From Bolinopsis microptera (lineage: Eukaryota > Ctenophora > Tentaculata > Lobata > Bolinopsidae): DNA of 64,000 bases. Below, piece after piece: positions 27,901 to 39,900 of this stretch. Location of the stretch: contig NC_087074.1 of assembly GCF_026151205.1 (NCBI RefSeq), forward strand, positions 10,015,226-10,079,225, read 5' to 3'. Below the pieces are notes generated by a model. That model was not told the DNA's origin. It did no database searches and saw only the letters and a list, made by a program, of their open reading frames with translations. Position 1 is the first letter of the stretch; every line of letters starts with the position of its first letter. Position numbers and translations under genes: made by a program.

Positions 27901-30900
27901 AATAAATCAGACTAACCGACTCCTCCCCCCTCAGGATGTGTGTTACTGTGTGTACTCTGACGGATCCATTGTCAGTGGAACTGGAACCCCCGTCAACGCC
28001 ATCAGACGGACTTCTTGCGAGGACCTCATCAAAATGAACAACGGCAACGGTAACGGTAACGGTAACGGCAACGGTAACGGTAACGGCAATGGTAACGATC
28101 ACGACAATCTGGAAATGACGACTCCCATCATGAACCGACAAACCACGGGAGATATGTCCTCGACTCCGTCTGCTCAAACTATTGAGTCTACCTCTTACAT
28201 ACCCGATCTCAACCCATCGTAAGTGATACTTTTAGTTATCTATTACAAGTTAATTTGTTATTTTCATAAATAAATGTCTGATTAAATTTTATATCAAACT
28301 TCATAACTGGTGGGTTGGTGAAATAAATTAACATAAAACTGAAGTAAAACTTATTTTATTGCATAATAAATTCGTACGAAATTGTGGCCTTCTGCTGAGA
28401 TCTTTACGACCGTTTCAACTTCCTTTAAAAAAGGGGGTCACTTGCCTATAATCAGTTATCAATCCCATATATCAGTTCTATCGGGGAACGAACCTTTTGC
28501 GCTTTTTCAAAATTGTATTCCAGAATTGGGAGGTCAAACTTCTCAAGATAAGATGGCATGGGTTGGGAGTCAATTTAAGTCAATTATTATAAAATTGTTG
28601 ATAAAAAGAATTATTTACAAAACATTCTCACTTGTCATAATGAATCTAATTTACTAATTTCAGTAAATAATTATGGATTGTTTCAGACCATCTACATAGA
28701 CATATCCTGCACAAATTCATTTTGGTACTCACTACTCACAAAAGCCTCAAAAAAAAACAAGTCCATGAATGAAAAGTCGTAATTTCACTCAGCAAATACC
28801 GATTTTATAAGCCTTGTGCATTTGAAGCAGCAGTACCGTGCAATCATCATCCCATTGAGCATAAATTTGAATTTTAGCATACACATTTGAATTTTAGCAT
28901 TCCTAGCATTGTTCGCATTTAGTTCGTTGTTTTGTATAATGAAAAAAAAATAAGGTTTTAACATTTTTAAAAAGAGTTTTCTCCGTCGCAGCTGTTTGTA
29001 TCTCTTTAAAAAGTATTTTTTACTAATCTGCAGTTTTCATGAAGTGATTGTTCAAAAAACATAATAATTTTTACGCATTTTTATGCAGTATTCTGGAATG
29101 CTTTCATTACGTGATTGTGATTCATCTTCCCCAACGTAGAATATCCACATCTCCTACGCAAGAAATGTTCACCTCCAGCCAAGAGCTACTCGATTCTCTA
29201 AATCTAATTAGGACTGGATCTCCGTACACCGAATACGAGCAGTGGAGCGATTGGAGCGAGTGCTCGAAAGAGTGCGGAGGCGGAAACATGCAACGATCGA
29301 GGGTGTGTCCTAAGAAGAACGGAGCTTGTGGAGGTCCTGATATCGCTATGTCTTTTGGAGAATGTAACAACATTCGGTGTATTGCAGGTAAGACAGGTGG
29401 TCCAAGACACAGGCTAGTATATCTTGATTTGTGATGTTTATTCAAACGTTGCATTATCATTACTATCATAAGATCGTAAGATTTTAATGAATTATGTTCT
29501 AACTATCTCTTAGTTTTTTATCCCCTTTCAGACTTCTGTCAAACCTTTTCTAAAATCATGTAGAACCTATATTCCAACCAGCACACATTGAGGAGCTTGA
29601 ATATGAGTGGTCGACAGACAGCAAACACGTGACCATCACCTGTGCCGCCATTGGCCTCCCAAAACCTTATGTTGTCATCAGGAACGACGAGGGGTTCATC
29701 AGTGAAGATGACCAAATAGAGGTAACATTCGCCTATTTTACTGTTGAACCTGGTAATAAATATATGTGTCAATTTTGAATTCTCTGAAATCTCAACGATT
29801 TAAATCTTTTTGATAGTTAGCATTCTCATTAACTCATACATTTTTAATGTTACAGAACATAAAACTACTTCCGTAGGTTAATATACTTGGGATCTTCTTC
29901 TTTCTTCTACTCGTATTCTTAACTGTCTATTCTCATTCGGGAAAGGTCTTATTATATGATTAAAAAAGACTTCATGGTACTTCATCTTTTCATAAAACCT
30001 CAGCTAACAGAACCTTACAACCCCTTCTTGCCTCCTTCAATGAATATGAATCCGACAATGATTCTAACGTGGGCACTGCACACTTGCAGTTGCACAGTTA
30101 ACAATCTGGTCTCAAATTTACTGATGTTCACAAAATTTCTGATTAATTTTTTGTCGCGACAAATGAAAACGCTTGCCCTTTTAAGGCTGCCACAATTCCT
30201 AACAAATCAAACATTTGACTTGGTCGCTACAAAGTGTTAATCAGAAATTCCGAACTCCAAACATTTTTAACTCGACTGATAAACAAAGCTCTTATCCTGA
30301 AACAACGTATACCAGATACCTACATTCTATCCACCAATCAGCCTATATATTCTAACTAGAAGTCAGACTGTAATCTTCTCCCACATTCCGCACGTCAAAC
30401 CTCTCTCTTTTCTTCGTGAGCATCACTCTTTGATTGTGTGCATGACTTCTTTAGAAACTAAACTTAGTATTTAGCAATCTCAGGTTGACGGAAGGATCGT
30501 GGTAAGATACCAGATAACGCCCAGAGAAGACACGAGATTGAGGTGTATTGCTACTGGAGAGGATTCTCAAGAGAGAAGAGAGATTGAAATCGTTGTTAGA
30601 CCTGGTCAGTTCTTGTATATCTTGGGATGTTTTCTCCGGAGTTGAGAGGCTGCATTTTATTGCAGAACAAAAACAGCTACTGATATTAAGTGATCTTATC
30701 AAGTAATAAGCAAGTTAATTGGCAACAAACGAGTTTATTAGTTACTAATGGGTTAATAAAGCGAAATTAACACCTCTCTTCATTTCAGGCCGTGTGGACA
30801 GTTTCACATCCTCAAGTCCTGCACTCTACCTAGGACAGGAGCTAACCCTTCGCTGTTCAGTGGTGGGACTCCCTAGACCTGACATCAGACTGCTCCGAAA

Positions 30901-33900
30901 TGGGGCCACCTTAGAGGTTACCAGACATTTCCTACACTGTATCGAATAGAGTTTTCACTTTTTGTAATCAGTCCTGATCTAATTTCAAGTTCCTTTAATT
31001 GACTTTGTTTGCAATCGGCAAACTGGCTACACAAGTATGATTGTTACATTATAACCGCCTCCAGGAGACCTCCACCGAGGAGCTGGTCACCGTTGTTACA
31101 CCTGAACAGGATACCGAATACAGCTGTGTCGCTCTCTACGGTTAGTTATCTTTCTAGTTAACTTCCTTTACAGGGCACTATTTTATTAAATGCAGTCGTC
31201 GCAATTATAATGGTCGCTAAACACATGTCGTGGGAGGATGAGATGTTGTTATGATAAGTGCACTTCCTCTCTAAATCGAGAATATTATAATAAGCTAGTA
31301 TGAGTATGACAGTACATTGACAACCCTTCAATCCTTATGTTGTTTTATCAAACAATCATTATATGATAATTTATATCTCATAGCATGATGATCATAAAAT
31401 CATAAATTGTCAATCCCCAGATAATGCTGTTGTCGACACGTCAGAGCCACTTACAGTAGTGGTAGTTGATCCTTGTGTGGGAGTACAGTGTCAGGACCAC
31501 GCCCTCTGCGTGGTGGAGGACGATGGCAACACCACTTGTACCTGTAAAACTTGTGATCAAAACGACCTTGATGACGTTAATCCGGTGGGTTTTAGAGCGC
31601 AAAGTGGAGATTGTTTTGTTGGGTTTCATCTCGATGATTTAACGTGTTAAATCATTGAGACAAAAGTCGGCAAAAACAATTTAAGATATTTACGAGAATA
31701 TTGGAGGGAAGTATTTAAGGTGTTACTGTCTAAATGATTTAAATCATATTCGCGAATTAAAACCTGAAATATAAACTTGATAACCCAGGTATGCGCTAAT
31801 GATTGTGTGACATATCTCAACAAATGTGATATGGAGAGTTCTTCTTGTCTCCTATCAACCTCCCTCTACTCTATCTTCGATGGACCCTGCTCTGTTATAG
31901 GTTTGTAGAATGGCTTCTATTCCCACGACGATATTCATATGATTTTCGGAAGGTTCTGAGCAAATTAACAATTACAATTACATAATTCCAGAACCCACAA
32001 CAGGAAATTTAAAATTTTTAATCTTAGTTGAAGATGCGCAAAACCGGTTCTTTTGCGATAGTCAAAACGCGACAACTAGCGCTGGATGGCGACAACTAGC
32101 GCTATCCAGCGCTAGTTGTCGCCATCCAGCGCTAGTTGTCGCTATCCAGCGCTGGATAACGCTGGCCAGCGCAAAATATATATGTTCGATAATTGTCGCT
32201 ATCCAGCGCTAGTTGTCGCCATCCAGCGCTAGTTGTCGCCATCCAGCGCTAGTTGTCGCTATCCAGCGCTAGTTGTCGCTGGCTATGCGACACTGTCGCA
32301 TGCGATAGTTTGCGATGGCCAGCGCAACTGGCCATCGCAGAAAACAGTTCGATAACTAGCGCTGGATAGCGACAACTAGCGCTGGATAGCGCTAGTTGTC
32401 GCCACCCAGCGCTAGTTGTCGCGTTTTGACTATCGCAAAAGAACCGCAAAACCTTAATCGTCACACACTGTGGAATCTGTAAGAATGTAAAGGTTAACAT
32501 ATCTCTAATTTGTATAATCCTCCAGAAGCACCTGAGGTTACGGGAACGTGCCCCGAAAGTGAGATTCTGGAAGGTAATGATATTATGCTGGAATGCTCGG
32601 CTACCGGAATGTGGGAAACAGCAGTATGGTTAGTGAGATTTTGATTAGATCTTAATCTGGGTTTCAATTACAATTTAACTGTAAGATGTTCTGCGCGGAG
32701 CCTACCAGTTTTATGTTAAATCAAAGGTAGGCAGCAGAAAAGTCTTTGAAAATTAATGGGGAAAAAACGTCACAAATTGTAAAACACGTCATGTAAACTA
32801 TGATAATGTAAACTATGGTGTACAGGACTAAAGGAGGACAAGTAGTAGGACGAGGAACAAGACTGAGACTGAGCGGTGTCTCTACAACTGACTCTGGTCT
32901 GTACACTTGCAGTGTATCCGGGTGTGGGGGGACTGCTGAAGTTACCTGCCAGGTATGTGGAACACAACCATTTGTTTTTTAGTTACCTGCCAGGTATGTG
33001 GAACTGAACGGTGAATAAGTAGCCCAAGTCATTATTCGCTGTGTTATGAACAGTTTGAGTTTTAACAGACTTTTAATTTGATATTTAATATGGTAAACGG
33101 CTTCTTTGTGTCTACCAAATACGTAGTATTGGAAGTATCGAGATAACAACATGTAACTAAATTTTCTACAAACAATTTTAGGTGAACGTACAAAAGAAGG
33201 ATACAGAGACATGTATGCAATACGGAGCAGGTCATTTCCATCAGTTCAGTGGAGCTAAATTCAACTACCCCGGTATTTGCCACTACGTTCTGGCTATGGA
33301 CTGTGTGTACGGCTCTTTCTACATCTACACAGGTATTTTTACATGACTCATACTAGTTACAAACTCTCCACAGATCACCCATTCTGAATGACGAATTCTG
33401 TTACTAAAATAAAATAAAAATTAGGTCACGTGGTATCCGATTAACACTCTCTTTAACGAATCACCTTCTAGGTACCTCACAATGTGGTTCTGAAGATACC
33501 CCTCTCGCCTACGCCTCATCTGTCACTGTATACGTGGGTTGGGATGCAGTTGTACTCCTCAGAGGATTTGATGTTAACGAATTTGGTGTAATGAAGCATA
33601 TTGCTCCTGGAAAAGAGCTCTTCTATCAAAACTTCAGGTTTGTTGAAGTGTTTTTATTGCAATCCATTGTTTAAGTACCAAACTTAAATTTGTTGTGATT
33701 CTTCATGTTTATTGATTTGGATAAATAAATCTGCCCTAATCAGTGTTTAAATGATTAAGTGTTCTCATTCGAAAAGATACCAGCAAATTTTATTATTTTA
33801 ATTTTTAAGTATAGCTTAAATTCATTCTGGAAATTTATTGATGATTTATATTGCATGTTAACCAGTTGAAACATTTAGTTAAGTAAAATGATTTAATAAT

Positions 33901-36900
33901 AAATTCACACAGTAAATCAACTCTATAATAATCTAAGATCTGCTTCTCTTGTTCTTGAAGAAGTTCCTGATTTGCTTAGCCGTGAGTCCGGTCTGCTGAG
34001 ACAACATCTGCACCGTCTCTGGATCAGGTCTCTTGTTAACGTTGAAGACAGACTCCATTAAATTCTTTGCTTCTGCAGTAAAGTAGTTGTTGGTAGAGGG
34101 CTGGACAGATGAAATGGAGGCTGGGATAGGGTTCTGTTTTCGGAGTCTGTATTTGACCGCTGGGGTGAGGTGTTTCTTTAGGTTCTTGGTTTTGATGTGT
34201 ATTTCGTATACCGCGTTAAACCACATCTTCTGTAAGGCAGCATGTTCGGAAGTAGAGAAGGAAGAAGTAGTGATGTAGTTGAGGAGATCATCCCACTGCT
34301 CGGAGGTGGAGAGACAATCAGCTACTTTGTAGTCGGGACTAGGATCGGGGACAACGGGAACTTGATCGTTGGAGCTCTTTCGTCGTCGTTGAGTAGAAGC
34401 TGGCTTTGTGTATGGATTAGGAGAAGATGGTTTTAACACGGGTTCACGGACGGGATTGGGGATAGGTTCCGGGGTAAATTGCGGGATTGGTTGCGAAGTT
34501 AGTTCCTGATTGTCATCAAGTGGTTCGAGTAATTCCTGTTTCACTGCAGTCAAATTCAAGACAGAGGAACAAGAGGAATCCAGCTGAGATTTAGAAGTGT
34601 CCAGTCTGGAGATATCAAACTTTACAGATCTGTTGAAAGGGAGATACGCAGAGAGGGAGTCCTCTAACGCGGGGTGAGCTGTGTATCCGGTATAAAGCTC
34701 TTCACATTGAATCGGGAATGGGAGCATGGGAGGGAAACAGAAAGAGGGAGGAAGGGACCAGTTAGCAGAATTCATCTTGATAGGACTAAGAGGAGCGAGA
34801 GGGGGAGGAGGAGGAATGTTGAAGTGAAGTGGTAACGGTCCGCTGTTGAGGAATAACTGATCCATTGCTGAATTGTGATCTGTCTGTTGAATTGGTAAAA
34901 GGTTGAATGTTAATATGTTATCGGGTTTTGAGATTGCTTATATGTTGCAATCATTTCTTATCGTTTAGATAACAATCCTTGACACCAGTGGTCGACGTAC
35001 AGTGTGTATAATACACATTGTATCGGAGGCGTATATTTACGAAGTGTTATCTGATATGGGGTGTCAAGTGTAAAATTGCATGTGAAGTGATGTGAGCCAC
35101 TATGTGAGCCGCTATGTGATCCTTTCGTGATCACATGAGAAACAAATCCGATCCCGGGAGATCAGGTGACAAAACGTCACAGGTAAACCCTGCCTATGCC
35201 GGACGGTAAACGAGTAAATCCAATCAAGAACAGTCAACCCTATCAAACAGACTTTTTTGGATCAGGTTTTGTGTGGGGTTCTGAAAAGCTGGAGTTCATC
35301 GGCTGGAATTTTAAGTCACCCGTTTGGAAACATACTAGAATGGATATCAGTATCACATTGAATTGAGATTTAACATAACATGCAAATAAGACCATTAGAT
35401 AAAACACGTGTTACATTTATTTTTCAGCGATTAAAAGTTTCGAAATTGAAACTTGAAATATTTAAGACTATAATTCGCCCAACAATAAACCTCACCTTCT
35501 CCTTCCCCCAGGATCTGGAGAGAACGTGACGTGATGTACCTGACCCATCCTGCCACCAACTTCACGCTGGGCTGGGACGGATTGACTGTAGTGACCCTGA
35601 CAATGAGCAAGACCTACGCTGGTCGTCTGTGTGGTCTGTGTGGAGATGTGGGTGTGGAGTATAACGAGGTGGAGGATCCCCAGTCTCATGGTGCCAGTTA
35701 CGAAGTGGACAGGTTAGTCACAGGGCATAATGTTAGATTGTTAGAAATGAATTTAACGCATATTTGGTTTTGGTGAGCAAAGATTTTCAGATTGAATTTT
35801 AAAATGTATGACTTATCCAACACAATATTTGAATTGTCTCCCATGCACAGGAGGTTCAAGACCCATTTATTCCTCCAGATACGACAGATGTAACATAGCA
35901 GATGTGCCAGTACAGACCTGGGCTGATCAGGCAGAGTATGATATGGGTTACGCAGCTTGCTACGAGGCCCTTTACTCTGAACAGCTCTCAAAGTGCCATG
36001 GTAAGACTGACATGATGTTGATCTGGTTCTCGAGAAAAAAAATCTGGTTCTGCAAGCTCCCACTATCTCTTGACGCCACCAAAAGAGCTTGTACTGCATG
36101 TCAGCTCATTACAGAGCTTTTAACGCGTAATCTGTTTCATGGTAGAACATTTCGAATAAATGCAGCGATGTTACTTTTTTGCGGTTTGAATTTGATCGCC
36201 GAATTATGATTATAATCACTTCCTTTTAAATGATTTAACTGTCTGCTAAGTTCATCGCGATAATACAATTTGTGGGATACAAATTGATGAAAAATGAATC
36301 ACGGCGTTAAATTTGACAACTATGACGATTGACGACCCAGATTAAGTTCATTAGGTAATAATCCAGGGGAGTTAATTTTATATCAAGATTTCTACAAAAA
36401 CCTCGTACGCTTTATCATAGTTTCCTCGTAATAAAAATCTGAGCTACGATCAATATCTTCATTCTTCAAGTGGTCACCACTCACCAACTCCAAAGTTACC
36501 AAAGAATTGTTTTTTAAATGTTTACTTAATGCCCTCCCAGGTGTGGTAAATGTGGACGAGTACCTTGACGCGTGTATTTACGATGCTTGCGGAGTGAAGT
36601 GGCTGAATAACTTCCACACGGGAATGTGTAACGTGTTGAGTGCATACTCCATCGCTTGTGAAAACATGGGAGTCAGCATGAGTGGATGGAGAGATGGAAC
36701 TGTCTGTCCTAGAGAGGTAGGAAATTTAGAGATTAACTTAGTTACCAACTAAATTACCAACTTAGTTACCAACTTAGTTACCAACTTAGTTACCAACTTA
36801 GTTACCAACTCAGTTACCAACTTAGTTTCCAACTTAGTTACCAACTTAGTTACCAACTTAGTTACCAACTTAGTTTCCAACTTAGTTACCAACTTAGTTT

Positions 36901-39900
36901 CCAACTTAGTTTCCAACTTAGTTTCCAACTTAGTTTCCAACTTAGTTTCCATCTAAGTTTCCAACTTAGTCACCAACTAAGTCACCAACTAAATAATCAC
37001 CTTAGTTACCAACTTAGTTACTAACTTAGTTACCAACTTAGTTACCAACTTAGTAACCAACTTAAGTACCAACTTAGTTACCATCTTAGTTACAAACTTA
37101 ATTATCACTTAAATTACTAACTTGGTTACCAACTTAGTTAAAATCTTATCTACCAGTTTAGTCACCACATACAAAGTAGTTGTAGATTAATAAATGTCTA
37201 TTGCTAGGACAGACGAAGTTAGATTAAAAGTCCATACTTAAGGATATGTATCAATATTCGATACCTGATTGTATGTACGTTATTTTTATGATTAAATATT
37301 TTAACTCCGTTTTAACGTGTAATGGCTAGCATTCGTTAGAAAATAAATGATATTTTTAACCTTATCTTTCAGACTGATTTGGTATTTTCCTTTATCGCTG
37401 TGGTGATCTTAAGAGAGTTTTTGAAACTTTTGGCTTTCGAAAATTTTTCATTCGGACCTAAATGAACTGAGGACTCTTAGTGCTTTTTTAGAGTTTTCTT
37501 CAATGTTTTTAAGAGTTACTTGCAAAATTTCCTGGAATATTTTTGCCCTCAGAGCGATATGTTTTCAAGAGACAAGCGGGTAAACCAGTTACCTAGAGTT
37601 TAGTATCATTATTTAGGGCACTTTTGTTGATCAAACTTGCCCTCTAAGCACTCTTGTCTGATCAAACATACGAGGAATTCTTACAAATGTTCCCCTGATT
37701 AGGGCCAAAAATGTTCACAATGTTTTTCTAAGAAAAGATAGAGACATTTGTCTGCATGATGTATTTTGCAGTATTGATCAATCGTATCATACAGCCCCTA
37801 GAAAAAAGATTATTCGAACTCCGACATCTATAATTTTATAGGTCGACTGTCATCCCAGATAATTAAGAGAATTGTAAAATCCTGAAATTTAAAAGATTTA
37901 AATTTCATTTTCCTAAGAGCAATCTAAGTGCAGTTGCACGTTGATAGTTCTAGCGTAAAAAAGCCGACTTGAACAATATATACTACCTAATTTAAATTTA
38001 AAAGGTGAATCAAGCGTTCTCTTACAGTAACATATAACCCAGCTTTTAGTATGTGATTATTTTACCAAAACCCATAATCATGGGTAGAGTGGACCGCTGC
38101 CAGTGTCTCTCTTTCCCAAACAAAAGGAAATGATATTAATTTGATTGACCGTTCTCAAATGCAAAATGATACCGAGAATGAAATCGGTCGCTCGCTTTTC
38201 CCATTCATTCACGGCTTACGAATTGTAATAATTTTCGATTGATTACATGTCAATCAGATGCTGTAAAAATCTCTTTGGGTTGCGTTCGGGTCGATACCTA
38301 GTATTTCGGGGTAAGGGTGGTAGTTATCACTTATTGCATTAGCTGAAGTTTATTGAATCTTTATTGCCGAGTACAGCTGCCTTTGGGTAGTTCTTCTTAA
38401 TCTATTACAATTGTAAATGAATGGGAAAAGCGAGCGACCGATTTCATTCTCGGTATCATTTTGCATTTGAGAACGGTCAATCAAATTAATATCATTTCCT
38501 TTTGTTTGGGAAAGAGAGACACTGGCAGCGGTCCACTCTACCCATGATTATGGGTTTTGGTAAAATATCATCTCTTTTTGATTATAATGTCAGGGTACTT
38601 TATAAAGTCGAAATGTAAACTGATATCTTCATTATAATAAGGAGGAAGTTTCAACGATTTCGAAATTTTTCCTTTAAAAACATTTCCTTGTGTTTAGGTA
38701 AGCATATCGGTCCATCACTGACTGAATATACCACTTAATACTCATTCAAGTTGACATTAAATTCATATATAATGACATTAAACTGTCGTGGCAAAGCAGA
38801 ATTTGTTGGAAATCACGAATGAGCAAAATTCTCACCTTTCGCACGTGCAAACTTTGAGCGGACGTTGCATGCGCATCCAACATTGAATCGCCGTAAATTT
38901 TTGCATGTAATTGTTTTATATATAGTTTGATAAGCATGCAAAGTTTCAAAGTATTTCAAGAAGAACTGTAATCACAACGGCACTCTAAAGTTGACAGAAA
39001 ATGACGAAAACAGCAATTTTCAGTGATTTTAGCAATTTTCTATCAATTTGGGCGTGTCCCCACGTGTGCAACTTTTCGATTTTCAACTTTAAAACTAGCC
39101 TAATGCACAATTTATACCTATAGGAAGCAGAACTGAGCTCCACAACCCAAGGCATGGCCCAACACCAAAGAATACTAAATCGCAAAATTGACGTTTTTAT
39201 AAAATAATTCTTCAAAAAAGCACAAACTTCAATGACAAATATCTTTATGAAGGAGCAAGCTAGAAAAACTTTCCGGTAGATTTTCAGAATGCTTGAACAA
39301 TTATCTAAGATGAAAATTTCCTCAGATTTTGAATAAAATTACTCCTTAATGGGTTAAAATTAATTTTAAAAGTTATTACTTTGTCAAAAATCAAGTTTTA
39401 AAAACGGTTAACTTGATGACGTCATCAAGGGGTGTTTATGACGTCAAATAAATTTTTTATACAATGTAAACTAAAGTGTAAACAATTATTTGCAAGACCT
39501 GTGGTCGGAAATGGCTGTATCTTTTATACTTTTGAATTTATGGACACTTAAATATAGGCTACAATTGACTGGCAAAGCGTCTATCCCTGAATATATATGT
39601 ATCTCTATCTATGACCCGACAATCTGTCGTAAAACAGGGGTTCTAGAAAACCCATTTCCCGATGCTCCTGAAACCTGAAACTTTTTTTGCAGTCAATTTG
39701 GTCAACGTCTAGACGCCCTGAAAAATTTCAAATCTCTAACTCAATTTTAACATGGTTTTTAGGACACCTGAATATGGCGATTTTGGGTTTTTTACCGAAT
39801 TTCGTATAACAGTGCTGGTGAGTATTTTATGCAAATTTCTTAAAAATCTGAACATAACTAATTTTTATTCCTGTCATCTTTGACATCAAATTAGAATGTT

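Noticed and set aside
29532..29563. Earlier acceptor TTTCAG for Ig exon 10
   Set aside because: In the required phase it reads into TAG at 29561.
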